64,000 bases of DNA from Muribaculum sp. (GTDB taxonomy: Bacteria; Bacteroidota; Bacteroidia; Bacteroidales; Muribaculaceae), in contig VSOZ01000021.1 of the NCBI GenBank assembly GCA_009775095.1, positions 1-64,000 of the forward strand, written 5' to 3'. The stretch's first letter is position 1. Each line of letters opens with the position of its first letter. A model generated the notes under the pieces. It worked only from the letters and a program-made list of their open reading frames with translations. It did no database searches and had not been told where the DNA came from. The position numbers and the translations under genes were made by a program. Shown here in pieces: positions 1-9,310 of the stretch.

Positions 1-123
1 AAAAACAAATATATATCATCCCGGCTGGGCGCCCGCATACGCCCCGGACCGCCATGACTGTATTTTAATATATAAAAACTTATTAAAATTATATTAAACA
101 CACATCGTTAGCTGAAAATTTCG

Positions 124-131
124 TAAATTTG
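124..131 (+). promoter_or_regulatory. Putative -7 element for the chaperone operon
   Basis: TAAATTTG matches the Bacteroidetes -7 consensus TAnnTTTG and lies 25 bases before the ATG at 157. No clear TTTG is seen at the -33 position. Bases 1-123 contain no gene that I can support. Confidence 0.4.
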
Positions 132-156
132 GCGCGTAATTGTCATAATATTGCAC

Positions 157-1026
157 ATGACCTCATTAAAGTACATCGCATTTATGCTTTCGTCGCTGTC
201 TTTCGCCGCATGTGGCGGGGGAGGCGATGCCTCGGCTGCCGGCGATGTGCTTGCTTCGGTCGGTGCCTCGGTTCTTACTGTCGATGATTTGCGCGACAAT
301 ATGCCGTTGGGCCTTTCGCCGGAGGACAGTGTGTTGTTTTGTCGTGCCTACATAAAACAGTGGATTGACAGTCGCCTCGTGAGCGAGATTGCGGTGCGCA
401 ACATATCCGGTACTGAAAAAATCGATAAAATGGTCGAGGAATATCGCAATGACTTGATAATGAAGGAGTACAAACGGCTGATGTATGAAGAGAACGGCGG
501 ACGGTGGTTTGGCTCCGACACCTTGAGGTCATATTATGACAGCCACAAGAGTGATTTTATATTGAAAAAGCCTTTGGTCAAAGGTATTTTTCTGAAATTG
601 CCTCAGGATGCTCCGCGCTTGCAGGATGTACGTAAATGGTACTGTTCAGATAAGAACGATGATATCGAACGTCTTGAAAAGTATACTTTGCAGGATGCGG
701 TGCAGTATGATTACTTCCGTGACCGCTGGACCGACTGGAATGATATCCAGAAGCATATACCGATGGACTTCGGCGGTTCTCCGGACATGTTTTTGCAGAA
801 AAACGATAATTTTGAAATGACACGTGACGGGTATACATATCTATTGAGTATCTCCGAATATCTTCCTTCCGGCAGTGAAGCTCCGTTTGAACTTGTGGAG
901 GAGTCGATAAAAGACTTGTTTGCAAATGAGAACAGGGTAGAGTATGACCGTATGCTCCGAAAGCTTTTATTTGAGAGGGGAGTAAAGTCGGGTGATGTCA
1001 AGGTAAATGTAGATCTCGGATTATAA
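157..1026 (+). CDS. Lipoprotein, SurA/peptidyl-prolyl isomerase-associated
   Basis: A 289-residue predicted lipoprotein. The N-terminus is hydrophobic and ends in a lipobox (FAAC, Cys at about residue 19) followed by a glycine run. The mature part is charged and mostly helical, with segments similar in pattern to the N-terminal chaperone portion of SurA/PpiD-type proteins; I see no complete parvulin domain. It lies 34 bases before a SurA-like gene on the same strand, so a role in periplasmic folding or outer-membrane protein delivery is inferred from context. I chose ATG 157 rather than the in-frame TTG at 151 because it gives a clean signal peptide. The family is not certain. Confidence 0.75.
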   Translation: MTSLKYIAFMLSSLSFAACGGGGDASAAGDVLASVGASVLTVDDLRDNMPLGLSPEDSVLFCRAYIKQWIDSRLVSEIAVRNISGTEKIDKMVEEYRNDLIMKEYKRLMYEENGGRWFGSDTLRSYYDSHKSDFILKKPLVKGIFLKLPQDAPRLQDVRKWYCSDKNDDIERLEKYTLQDAVQYDYFRDRWTDWNDIQKHIPMDFGGSPDMFLQKNDNFEMTRDGYTYLLSISEYLPSGSEAPFELVEESIKDLFANENRVEYDRMLRKLLFERGVKSGDVKVNVDLGL

Positions 1027-1060
1027 CAGGTGATAATAATAAAAATAACAGAATAATAAA

Positions 1061-2422
1061 GTGAAACTAACCAGAGCAATCACATTATGCGCTTTCGCCG
1101 GAATGACAATGGCGTCTATGGCGCAAAACAATATCGCTGAAGAAGTGGTGTGGTGGATAGGCGACGAACCTATCTACAAATCGGAAGTGGAAGAGATGTA
1201 CCAGACTATGCTCTATGAACACAATGAGATTGACGGTAATCCGTATTGTGTCATACCGGAGCAGCTTGCCATAGAAAAATTGTTTTTGCATCAGGCCGAA
1301 CTTGACTCCGTGACCGTGCAGGATGCCATGGTCATGCAGGAGGTGGACCGACGCATCAATTACATGATAACCAATCTCGGCACTCAGGAAAAAGTCGAGC
1401 AGTTTTATCGTCGTCCCATGCCGGAGATACGCGAGACTATGGTCGACGCTATACGCAACAGCTATAAAGTGAGAGAGGTGCAGAATTCTCTGACAAAGGA
1501 CCTGAAAATAACTCCTTCGGATGTACGTAAGTACTTCTCGCAGTTGCCGGCTGACAGCATACCCTTTGTGCCGCTTCAGGTTGAGGTGCAGATTATGACC
1601 TTGAACCCGGTTATTCCGAGAGAAGAGATTGACGAGGTTAAGGCTCGTCTGCGTGACATCGCCGATAAGGTCAACAAGGGTGAGACCGAGTTCTCGACAC
1701 AGGCGATTTTGTACTCGCAGGACCCGGGTACATCGATGCGCGGCGGTGAAGTAGGGTTCTTGGGTCGAGGTCATCTTGAGCCGGAGTATGCTGCGGTAGC
1801 TTTCAACCTCAATGATCCCAAGAAGGTGTCCAAGATTGTAGAGACACAATTCGGTTACCATATAATACAGCTCATAGAGAAGCGTGGCGACCGTATAAAT
1901 ACCCGTCATATATTGATGCGCCCGAAGGTTACTGACAAGGACTTGACCGAGGCTCTTCATCGTCTTGACACAGTAAGGTCGGAGATTATGGGCGAAAAGT
2001 ATACTTTTGAGGAGGCTGTACCATATGTGTCGCAGGACAAGGACACCCGCAACAGCCGAGGGGTGATGGTAAACGACGACAACGGCACGACTCGCTTCGA
2101 GATGGCCGATCTGCCGCAGGAGGTCAGCAAGATCGTCAACACGATGAGCGTGGGTGAGCTTTCCAGGCCCTTTATCATGAAAGAGCCTAAACGCAACCGC
2201 GACATTGTGGCTATCGTGAAGCTGACCAATCGCATCGAAGGTCATCGTGCCAATCTTAGCGACGACTACCAGATGATAAAAGGTATGTATGAGAACTCGA
2301 TAAAGGATAAGAAAGTATCGGAGTGGATCGAGAAGAAGATAAAAGACACTTACGTGCGCATTGAAGACGGTTGGCGCAACTGCGACTTCAAGCATGAAGG
2401 TTGGATAAAAAAGAGCAATTGA
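1061..2422 (+). CDS. SurA-like peptidyl-prolyl cis-trans isomerase
   Basis: A 453-residue periplasmic folding factor. A signal peptide covers about residues 1-22 (cleavage near ASMAQ). A SurA-N-like helical region follows, then a parvulin domain at about residues 170-275 with the typical GGEVGFLGRG and FGYHIIQL segments. A second, more degenerate rotamase-like segment begins at INTRHILM and runs to about residue 390. Proteins of this kind chaperone outer-membrane beta-barrels through the periplasm and isomerise prolyl bonds. The length is close to Escherichia coli SurA (428). The start is GTG at 1061. The gene sits between a related lipoprotein and an OstA-like gene, which it overlaps by one base (TGATG), so the three are probably one operon for envelope biogenesis. 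Confidence 0.9.
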   Translation: MKLTRAITLCAFAGMTMASMAQNNIAEEVVWWIGDEPIYKSEVEEMYQTMLYEHNEIDGNPYCVIPEQLAIEKLFLHQAELDSVTVQDAMVMQEVDRRINYMITNLGTQEKVEQFYRRPMPEIRETMVDAIRNSYKVREVQNSLTKDLKITPSDVRKYFSQLPADSIPFVPLQVEVQIMTLNPVIPREEIDEVKARLRDIADKVNKGETEFSTQAILYSQDPGTSMRGGEVGFLGRGHLEPEYAAVAFNLNDPKKVSKIVETQFGYHIIQLIEKRGDRINTRHILMRPKVTDKDLTEALHRLDTVRSEIMGEKYTFEEAVPYVSQDKDTRNSRGVMVNDDNGTTRFEMADLPQEVSKIVNTMSVGELSRPFIMKEPKRNRDIVAIVKLTNRIEGHRANLSDDYQMIKGMYENSIKDKKVSEWIEKKIKDTYVRIEDGWRNCDFKHEGWIKKSN

Positions 2423-4143
2423 TGAAAGATATCTTTCACGATAATAAAAAAGCATTAAGGCATAGGCGATATTTTGTCGTCCTGTGCCTTTTGGGTGTTC
2501 TTGTCCCCTCGGTATTGTTTGGCTTTCCGGTAGACAACACGCCCAACCGTTCGGTATCGGAGCGTGCCAAGCGCATTCCTATCAAGCCTGTCATACCTCA
2601 GGCTGACCGAAATCAGCAGGGTAAGGTGTTTCTTGAACGTGCCGACCGTCTATGGATGGACGAGAAAATGAGCACGGAGTTTCAGATGGTGACCGGCAAT
2701 GTCATGTTTCGCAAGGGCGGCATGTACATGTACTGTGACAGTGCCAACTTCTATGAGGGTAGCGGATCGCTGGAAGCCTTCGGAAATGTCAAGATGGAGC
2801 AGGGCGACACTTTGTTCGTATATGCCGACGAACTTGACTATGACGGAGCGGCGGAGTTTGCCACCTTTTATGGCGAGGGATCCAATCCGGTGCGTCTTAT
2901 AAACAAGGATGTTACACTTGAGACTTATATATTCTACTATGACGTGGCCAACAACCTCGGTTATTATGACAATAACGGTACTATAACCGATGTCGAGAAC
3001 CGTCTTAGCTCCGGATACGGTGAATATAGCCCCGATACCAAGGAGGCCGAGTTCCGTAACAATGTAGTGCTTCAGGACCTGAACAAGAAGGACTTCAGGA
3101 TGTCGACCGATCTGTTGCGCTATAATACCGACACCCATATTGCCAACATTGTAAGTCCTACGGTGATAGAGACTGACAGCGGTACGGTTTATTCGAGCAA
3201 CGGATGGTATGATACGGAGTCGGAAGTGTCGGAGCTGTACGACCGTTCGCTCGTGGTGTCAAACGGAGGTTCCACTCTTACCGGCGATACGATTTTTTAC
3301 GATCATGTTGCCGCTTTCGGCGAGGCGTGGGGAAAAATGATTCTTACCGACTCTGTAAGGCAGTCTATGCTTGAGGGCGATTACGGTTGCTATTATCAGG
3401 AGCAGGACAGTTCATTTGCCACGGGCCACGCCCGGATACTCGAGTACAGTCGTGGCGATACATTATATATGCATGGCGACACTATACGTACATTTCTGCT
3501 TGAAGACACAAGTCATATCGTGGCTGTGTATCCGCGTGTCAGGTTCTGGCGTGTCGACATGCAGGGCCTTTGCGACTCCTTGAGCTTTCTGGAGCGTGAC
3601 TCGACGTTGTACATGCATCGTCATCCGATTGTATGGAATGAGGCACGTCAGGTGTTTGGCAATATCATAATGGTGCATTTCAATGATTCTACCGCAGACT
3701 GGGCCAAGTTGCCAGAATTCGGTTTTGTCGCCGAACATATTGACGAAGAGTTTTACAATCAGATATCCGGAAAGGAGATGATAGCTCGTTTTGCCAACGG
3801 CACGATGAGTGAGCTTGATGTAAACGGCAATGTAGAGGTGATATCGCTGCCCGAGGAGAAAGACTCGACATATAATAAGATTGTAAAAGTCGAGAGCAGT
3901 TTCTTGAAAGCTAATTTCAATGAAGAGGACGGTACCGTGCAGAAGATAAAGATGTGGCCTGAGTCGCCGGGTACTGTTACTCCGCTGTATCTTGCAAAAA
4001 AGTCGATATTTTATCTGCCTAATTTCCAGTGGTACGAGGCATTGCGGCCAAAGGATAAAGATGACATATTCAACATTCCGCCGGAAATGGAGGCACTGTT
4101 GAAAGAGCCTGATCCGTCTACACGAAAACGAAAGGTAAACTAA
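2422..4143 (+). CDS. OstA/LptA-like envelope protein
   Basis: A 573-residue protein with an N-terminal membrane or signal segment (about residues 14-37) followed by a long region rich in repeated beta strands. The pattern (MVTGNVMFRKGGMYMYCDSA, VKMEQGDTLFVYADEL) is that of the OstA/LptA beta-jellyroll, which carries lipopolysaccharide between membranes. Bacteroidetes commonly carry such long OstA-like proteins next to SurA homologues; the exact role there is less defined than for LptA. Translation is expected from ATG 2422, which overlaps the upstream stop codon, rather than from the in-frame TTG at 2401. The C-terminus is basic and proline-containing. Confidence 0.85.
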   Translation: MKDIFHDNKKALRHRRYFVVLCLLGVLVPSVLFGFPVDNTPNRSVSERAKRIPIKPVIPQADRNQQGKVFLERADRLWMDEKMSTEFQMVTGNVMFRKGGMYMYCDSANFYEGSGSLEAFGNVKMEQGDTLFVYADELDYDGAAEFATFYGEGSNPVRLINKDVTLETYIFYYDVANNLGYYDNNGTITDVENRLSSGYGEYSPDTKEAEFRNNVVLQDLNKKDFRMSTDLLRYNTDTHIANIVSPTVIETDSGTVYSSNGWYDTESEVSELYDRSLVVSNGGSTLTGDTIFYDHVAAFGEAWGKMILTDSVRQSMLEGDYGCYYQEQDSSFATGHARILEYSRGDTLYMHGDTIRTFLLEDTSHIVAVYPRVRFWRVDMQGLCDSLSFLERDSTLYMHRHPIVWNEARQVFGNIIMVHFNDSTADWAKLPEFGFVAEHIDEEFYNQISGKEMIARFANGTMSELDVNGNVEVISLPEEKDSTYNKIVKVESSFLKANFNEEDGTVQKIKMWPESPGTVTPLYLAKKSIFYLPNFQWYEALRPKDKDDIFNIPPEMEALLKEPDPSTRKRKVN

Positions 4144-4161
4144 CAAGAATTTCAATGATGC

Positions 4162-4536
4162 TTATCTGTAGCCGCCAAGTGGTGGCACGAAAGCATCGGG
4201 TATATGTTCTATTTCCCATGAAGTGTCGGGGGAGCCGATTATGGCTATTACGTCAAACTGCACTTCATGGGGATAATTATATTGTCTGACAAATGAGTTG
4301 GCGGCTCTGCAGATGTTGCTTATTTTCTTGGGAGTTATGGCTTCGAGCGGGTCAAAAGAGCCGGCGAGTCGAGTTTTTACCTCTATAAATATTATGCGGT
4401 TGCCTTTCAGGGCTATTATGTCGATTTCGTAGTGTCCCATGCGTGTGTCGTGTTCGATTATGGTATATCCGCGTGTTATAAGATATTCGCGGGCTACACT
4501 CTCGCCCCATGCTCCAAGATCGTTGTGTCGTGCCAT
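4162..4536 (-). CDS. YraN/UPF0102 family endonuclease-fold protein
   Basis: A 124-residue protein of the YraN family, which has the PD-(D/E)xK nuclease fold. Visible hallmarks are the N-terminal GAWGESVAREYL helix, the acidic strand HYEIDIIAL and the EVKTR motif that supplies the last active-site residues. Length is normal for the family (about 115-125). The cellular role is not well established; a link to recombination or DNA processing is generally proposed. It is convergent with the OstA-like gene, 18 bases apart, and stands alone on this strand. Confidence 0.88.
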   Translation of the reverse strand: MARHNDLGAWGESVAREYLITRGYTIIEHDTRMGHYEIDIIALKGNRIIFIEVKTRLAGSFDPLEAITPKKISNICRAANSFVRQYNYPHEVQFDVIAIIGSPDTSWEIEHIPDAFVPPLGGYR

Positions 4537-4643
4537 GATATTATTGATTTTATGTGCACAAATATAGCCTTTTATTTCATGACGTGCAAAATTATGGAAA
4601 ACACCGAAATAAAAGGCTTGATATTTGTCGGCAAAAACTACGC

Positions 4644-5438
4644 TTAACGGCAGTGTATGTCGCCTGAGCTGCTCTTTCTTATATCTTTATTGCCGGTTGC
4701 GTAGCATGATATATCGCCTGATGAGTGTGTGGCGGCTTTGACGTTGACGGCTTTCAGATTGCCGGCTGCTATGTCGCCGCTGCTCCTTGTCGTCAATTCA
4801 GCCGTGTCGCACGTGCCGGAAACCTTTATATCCCCCGAGCTGTTAGTCGAAGCTATAACTGTTTTGGCCGCGACATCTTTAATGTCGATGTCGCCCGAAC
4901 TTCCTGTACGTATGTCGAGTGTCACGCATTTTACAGAAGTTACCTCGACATCGCCCGAACTGTTGGTCTTCGCGGTTAGTTTGTCGCATGTTACGTCGCC
5001 TGCTTCTATGTCACCACTGCTTCCCGTGAAAAATGTGACATCGCCTTGTATCTTTAAGGGAGTATTTATGTCTATGTCACCTGAACTTGCCGTATTAAAT
5101 GCATTTACCGAGGGTGCCGATACTCGTACTTCAGCCTTGTTGTTGCCTTGAATGGACAGACCGCCCGATACTGATTTGTAACCTACTTTAAGAGTATTTC
5201 CGGATACTCGTACGTCAACGTATTCGATAATATTGTCGGGCGCATAAATCTCGATTTTAGTTACGGGCGACTGAGAATATTTTACGTCAACAGATGATGT
5301 TGTGGTAATTGCGGAAAATTGCTCGACTTTTACGCTTTTTGTAACATAATTCTTGCTCGCCTTGATTGTTTTGGCGTTGGCGGTCACTGACATCATAAGA
5401 GCCATGCCGCAGATTAAAGTTGATAAAAATCTGTTCAT
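4644..5438 (-). CDS. Secreted GIN-domain (DUF2807) protein with SSGD repeats
   Basis: A 264-residue exported protein. A signal peptide covers about residues 1-22 (ending TANA). The body matches the head-GIN-type DUF2807 domain: a right-handed beta-solenoid with a strongly regular motif, SSGD followed by I or V, seen eight times at intervals of 18-22 residues. The protein ends almost directly after the last SSGDI, as in many family members. Function in Bacteroidetes is unknown; adhesin-like or surface roles are suggested by the family name only. It is a single-gene unit, divergent from the glycosyltransferase pair. Confidence 0.85.
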   Translation of the reverse strand: MNRFLSTLICGMALMMSVTANAKTIKASKNYVTKSVKVEQFSAITTTSSVDVKYSQSPVTKIEIYAPDNIIEYVDVRVSGNTLKVGYKSVSGGLSIQGNNKAEVRVSAPSVNAFNTASSGDIDINTPLKIQGDVTFFTGSSGDIEAGDVTCDKLTAKTNSSGDVEVTSVKCVTLDIRTGSSGDIDIKDVAAKTVIASTNSSGDIKVSGTCDTAELTTRSSGDIAAGNLKAVNVKAATHSSGDISCYATGNKDIRKSSSGDIHCR

Positions 5439-5488
5439 AATATATTGAATTTTACTATTGGATGCATTGACGCGGAGAAAAGTTGCAC

Positions 5489-5496
5489 CAAAATTA
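5489..5496 (-). promoter_or_regulatory. Putative -7 element for the GIN-domain gene
   Basis: On the minus strand the bases read TAATTTTG, matching TAnnTTTG, about 50 bases before the ATG at 5438. Confidence 0.45.
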
Positions 5497-5548
5497 AAAA
5501 AAATATCATTATCTCTATATTTAACACATTGATTAATGAATAATAGTA

Positions 5549-5556
5549 TAACTTTG
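5549..5556 (+). promoter_or_regulatory. Putative -7 element for the glycosyltransferase pair
   Basis: TAACTTTG matches TAnnTTTG. It is only 9 bases before the ATG at 5565, so the mRNA would have almost no leader, or the true start would lie further in. No clear -33 TTTG. Confidence 0.4.
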
Positions 5557-5564
5557 CTCCATAT

Positions 5565-6557
5565 ATGATAACGTGTCCTGAAATATCGGTCATAGTGCCT
5601 TTATATAATGTAGGGCTTTATGTCGGAGAGTGTTTAGAGTCTATCCGAAGTCAGACATATGCCGATTTTGAAGTGCTTTTGGTTGATGACGGTTCCGAAG
5701 ACAATACACTTGATGTGTGTCGTGAAGTTGTGTCTGTTGATTCGCGGTTCCGTGTCTTTCATAACGACCGTAACCGCGGACAGTCGGCAGCACGCAATAT
5801 CGGGCTTGATGAGGCGATCGGCCGATACATCACTTTTATTGACGGGGATGATTGTGTACATCCCAAGTATCTCGAGAATCTTGTAGCCATAATAAAAGAA
5901 TCGGGGGCCGATATAGCCTCGGCCGGTTTTCGTCAAGGGCGTATATACAAAGGGCATAAGAGAGTACGCAAAGTTTATGAATATGAGTCAATGAACCGTA
6001 GTGAAGCTCTAAGTGACATGCTGTATCGCCGTCATATTGATGCCAACGTGTGGTGCAAGTTGTTTAGACGCGATATATTTGTTAATCTGCGATTCACTGA
6101 AGGTATTATATATGAGGACCTTGACATTATGGCCCGGATGCTTATGAACGGAGAGCATGTGGAGCGTGTTGCCGTAAGTCGTGACAAGCTCTATTTTTAT
6201 AGACGTAGACGGGGGAGCACATTGTCTTGTTTTGACATGCGTCGATTGGATGTGCTCGGCGTCACGGCCCGTATATGTATGGATATGCATGCTGTGTTTC
6301 CTGAATTGGTCGCCGCTGCTGACAACCGCCGGTTTGGCGCCAATTATAACATGCTTTTGTTGATGGTGCGTCATGATGCGGTCGGCTTTAAGAATGAAAT
6401 CGGGAATTGTAGCGCGGTTATTAGGCGCCTTGGTCCGAAAGTGATGCGTGACCGTCATTCGCGGCTTAAAAACAGGGCAGGTGCTCTGTTTTCATTTCCG
6501 GTCTTGTGGCTCGTCGATAGTTTTTTGTCGTTTAAACTTTTGCATGTGAAGTCATGA
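5565..6557 (+). CDS. Family 2 glycosyltransferase
   Basis: A 330-residue GT-A fold glycosyltransferase. The N-terminus shows the family 2 signature (ISVIVPLYN, LLVDDGSEDNT, GQSAARNIGLD), and the acidic metal/nucleotide motif is DGDD at about residue 87-90. The C-terminal third is helical and basic, typical of enzymes that work at the membrane surface. The sugar donor and acceptor cannot be told from sequence; cell-surface polysaccharide or glycoprotein assembly is likely. The stop codon overlaps the start of the next glycosyltransferase (ATGA), so the two are translated together. Confidence 0.88.
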   Translation: MITCPEISVIVPLYNVGLYVGECLESIRSQTYADFEVLLVDDGSEDNTLDVCREVVSVDSRFRVFHNDRNRGQSAARNIGLDEAIGRYITFIDGDDCVHPKYLENLVAIIKESGADIASAGFRQGRIYKGHKRVRKVYEYESMNRSEALSDMLYRRHIDANVWCKLFRRDIFVNLRFTEGIIYEDLDIMARMLMNGEHVERVAVSRDKLYFYRRRRGSTLSCFDMRRLDVLGVTARICMDMHAVFPELVAAADNRRFGANYNMLLLMVRHDAVGFKNEIGNCSAVIRRLGPKVMRDRHSRLKNRAGALFSFPVLWLVDSFLSFKLLHVKS

Positions 6558-7357
6558 TTCAGTCCGGTGTAAATGTATCAATTGTGACTTATCGTACGGC
6601 GACCGAAGAGTTGGAGCGCTGTCTGTCGTGCCTTACCTCCAAATACATAAGGTATATTTATGTTATCGATAATGGGCATGGTGATGCTATCGCCGAGGTA
6701 TGCGTACGTTACGGTTGTCGATATATACCGAATGAAAATGTCGGTTACGGTGCCGCTCATAACGTAGCCATGCGGGGAACCGTGGGAGGAGAAGCCGATT
6801 ATCATCTTGTACTTAACTCTGACGTGTATTTTGCCTCGTCGGTAATAGACCGTATTGTACAATACATGTCGGCTAATCCTGAGGTAGGTATGGTGCAGCC
6901 ACGTATTTTGTCATCTGATGGTACTCTCCAATATACCGTAAGGCGGTTGCCTTCTCCGCAGGACCTTTTCTGCCGACGTTTTTTACCGCGGATATTTTTC
7001 AGCAGACACGATGACCGTTATCTACTGAAGCATATTGACCATGACAGGGCTTTTAATGTGCCTTATCATCAAGGCAGTTTCATGATGATAAGCCGTGAGG
7101 CTCTGTCGGAAGCAGGGCTTTTCGACGAGCGCTTCTTTATGTATCCCGAGGATATCGATTTGACCCGCAGGGTGCATCGTCACCGGCTAACCATGTATTA
7201 TCCTGAAGTTGAAGTCATACATTGTCATCGTGCGGAGTCATATCGGAATATGCGCATGACTTGGATTCATGCTGTCAATATAATTCGGTATTTTAACAAA
7301 TGGGGGTGGTGGCGCGATGACGAGCGTCGGCGTTTCAACACTATGCTTGACTATTGA
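6554..7357 (+). CDS. Family 2 glycosyltransferase, rhamnosyltransferase-like
   Basis: A 267-residue glycosyltransferase of the subgroup that includes rhamnosyl- and galactofuranosyltransferases. Visible motifs are VSIVTYR at the N-terminus, the ENVGYGAAHNVA segment, LVLNSDVYF (acidic motif region) and the FDERFFMYPEDIDLTRRVH block that holds the catalytic base in this group. No membrane segment is seen. It overlaps the upstream glycosyltransferase by four bases and ends 87 bases before mutL. The pair probably adds successive sugars to one surface glycan; the specificity is unknown. Confidence 0.88.
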   Translation: MIQSGVNVSIVTYRTATEELERCLSCLTSKYIRYIYVIDNGHGDAIAEVCVRYGCRYIPNENVGYGAAHNVAMRGTVGGEADYHLVLNSDVYFASSVIDRIVQYMSANPEVGMVQPRILSSDGTLQYTVRRLPSPQDLFCRRFLPRIFFSRHDDRYLLKHIDHDRAFNVPYHQGSFMMISREALSEAGLFDERFFMYPEDIDLTRRVHRHRLTMYYPEVEVIHCHRAESYRNMRMTWIHAVNIIRYFNKWGWWRDDERRRFNTMLDY

Positions 7358-7410
7358 TAACTCGTTGATAAATTAATGAGCTATAGTATGCATATGCCGT
7401 AAAACAATAG

Positions 7411-7418
7411 TAAATTTG
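7411..7418 (+). promoter_or_regulatory. Putative -7 element for mutL
   Basis: TAAATTTG matches TAnnTTTG, 26 bases before the mutL ATG. Confidence 0.5.
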
Positions 7419-7444
7419 CATAAAATACACTATAGTACACATAT

Positions 7445-9310
7445 ATGAGCGATGTCATAAAATTATTGCCTGATTCGGTAGCCAATCAGATTGCTGCCGG
7501 AGAGGTGATACAACGTCCGGCTGCGGTAATAAAAGAACTTGTGGAAAATGCCGTGGATGCCGGAGCGTCGATAATCAAAATATATATAAAGGATGCAGGT
7601 CGCACGTTGATTCAAGTGGTTGATAACGGTTGCGGTATGTCTCCTACCGATGCGCGAATGGCGTTTGAACGTCATTCTACTTCGAAAATTACGGAAGCGG
7701 CTGACCTGTTTGCCCTTCATACAATGGGCTTCCGTGGTGAGGCTTTGGCTTCGATATGTGCGGTGTCGCATGTAGAGCTGCGTACCATGCGTAAGGATGA
7801 TGTTATGGGCACATGTATCGTCATCGAGGGGTCAAAAGTGTTGAGTCAGGAGCCGGAGAGCTGTGTTCAGGGATGTAATTTTATGGTTAAGAACTTGTTT
7901 TACAATGTGCCGGCCCGTCGTAAATTTCTGAAAAGCGACCAAGTGGAGATGAACCATATATTGCGTGAATTCGAACGTATGGCTCTCGTGAATCCGCATA
8001 TAGAGTTTGAGTTGACCAACAACGGAACTATCGTACATAAACTGCTCGGAAGTTCATTCAAGCAGCGCATAGTTGACCTGTTCGGCAAGGCTATGGACCG
8101 CCAGCTCGTGCCTGTAGAGACCGATACGTCGCTTGTAAGGATACAAGGTTTTGTCAGTCGTCCCGAGAATGCCCGCAAACGCGGGGCGTTGCAGTATCTG
8201 ACTGTAAACGGTCGTAATATGCGTCATCCTTATTTTCATAAGGCCGTCCTGCACTGTTATGAGCAACTTATTCCCGCCGACGAGCAACCGAGCTATTTCC
8301 TTAATTTTACGGTTGATCCGGAGTCGATAGATGTAAATATACATCCTACCAAAAACGAAATAAAGTTTGAAGACGAGCAGCCTATATGGAAAATCCTTGT
8401 GGCTGCTATAAAAGAGGGGCTTAGCAAGTTTAATGTCATGCCTTCTATTGAGTTTGACATGGAAAATGCTCCCGATATACCGGCTTTCAATCCTGATGCT
8501 CACGCTTCACACGGTCTTGACCTTGATACATCCTATAATCCGTTTGACACAGCGCCGTCGGGTAGAAAGGAGCCGTCGTCGGCTTCGCGGGCGGTGCATA
8601 CCGATTGGGAAAAACTATATGAAGACTTCGCCAGAAATCGTGACGAGTCCTATGCTGGAATAAGCGAGAGCGCCATTGAAGCTTTCCCTTCGGAGGAACT
8701 GCCTGAAGATATGCCGGAGCCTGACTTTTCGGGTGATTTTGACAATTCGTTGCCCGGAAGCATGCAGTTGAAAGGCCGTTATATACTTGCTCCGTCAAAG
8801 AACGGGCTTATGGTAGTGGACCAGCATCGTGCCCATGTAAGGATACTTTATGACCGCTATCTTGATCTTGCCCGTCTTGACGCTATAGCCACCCAGCGCA
8901 TTATATTTCCCGAGGTAGTGGAGCTGTCGCCCTCGCAGAGTTCGGTTATGGAGAGTATCTCCGATGAACTTGCGTCTCTCGGGTTTGATGTGGCTTTTCT
9001 CGGGGGCACAAGCTGGTCGGTCAACGGATTGCCGTCGGTGCTCGATAGCGTAAACCTTCATGAGATGTTGCTTTCAATGGTTGATTGTGTAACGGAGACA
9101 GGTGAAGAGCTCGGCGAAAGTCTGCGCAATCGCATAGCGCTGTCAATGGCCCGCGCCGCAGCCATAAAGCCCGGAGCACCGCTCACCGATGCCGAGATGG
9201 AGCATCTTCTCAGCGACCTGTTTAAGTTGTCGGCACCGGGATATACACCTGACGGTAAGACGGTGATGAGCGTAATTGCGTTTGACGACATAGTGCGTCT
9301 ATTTGCATAG
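7445..9310 (+). CDS. mutL: DNA mismatch repair protein MutL
   Basis: A 621-residue MutL. The N-terminal GHKL ATPase is clear: ELVENAVDAGA (motif I), DNGCGM (motif II), HSTSKI and GFRGEALASI (motif III), followed by the transducer domain to about residue 340. A variable acidic linker leads to the C-terminal dimerisation domain at about residue 435-620. In that domain the position of the MutL endonuclease motif (DQHA-x2-E-x4-E) reads DQHRAHVRILYDR, without the glutamates, and the later CPHGRP-type metal motif is replaced by TPDGK, so this MutL looks like the non-nicking type. It couples MutS recognition to downstream repair. Single gene with its own promoter. Confidence 0.97.
   Translation: MSDVIKLLPDSVANQIAAGEVIQRPAAVIKELVENAVDAGASIIKIYIKDAGRTLIQVVDNGCGMSPTDARMAFERHSTSKITEAADLFALHTMGFRGEALASICAVSHVELRTMRKDDVMGTCIVIEGSKVLSQEPESCVQGCNFMVKNLFYNVPARRKFLKSDQVEMNHILREFERMALVNPHIEFELTNNGTIVHKLLGSSFKQRIVDLFGKAMDRQLVPVETDTSLVRIQGFVSRPENARKRGALQYLTVNGRNMRHPYFHKAVLHCYEQLIPADEQPSYFLNFTVDPESIDVNIHPTKNEIKFEDEQPIWKILVAAIKEGLSKFNVMPSIEFDMENAPDIPAFNPDAHASHGLDLDTSYNPFDTAPSGRKEPSSASRAVHTDWEKLYEDFARNRDESYAGISESAIEAFPSEELPEDMPEPDFSGDFDNSLPGSMQLKGRYILAPSKNGLMVVDQHRAHVRILYDRYLDLARLDAIATQRIIFPEVVELSPSQSSVMESISDELASLGFDVAFLGGTSWSVNGLPSVLDSVNLHEMLLSMVDCVTETGEELGESLRNRIALSMARAAAIKPGAPLTDAEMEHLLSDLFKLSAPGYTPDGKTVMSVIAFDDIVRLFA

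Noticed and set aside
151..159. TTG at 151 as the start of the first lipoprotein
   Set aside because: ATG 157 gives the same signal peptide, two residues shorter, with a commoner codon.
1085..2455. 456-codon open frame on the minus strand
   Set aside because: It lies wholly against the SurA-like gene, whose protein is clearly real; the antisense translation has no family features and is rich in His/Leu, as expected for a shadow.
2650..4155. Minus-strand open frames of 162 and 230 codons
   Set aside because: Shadows of the OstA-like gene; no start signal or recognisable protein.
4644..5100. Regularly spaced repeats that could suggest a CRISPR array
   Set aside because: They encode in-frame SSGD motifs with variable DNA between and no identical direct repeats; it is a coding solenoid.
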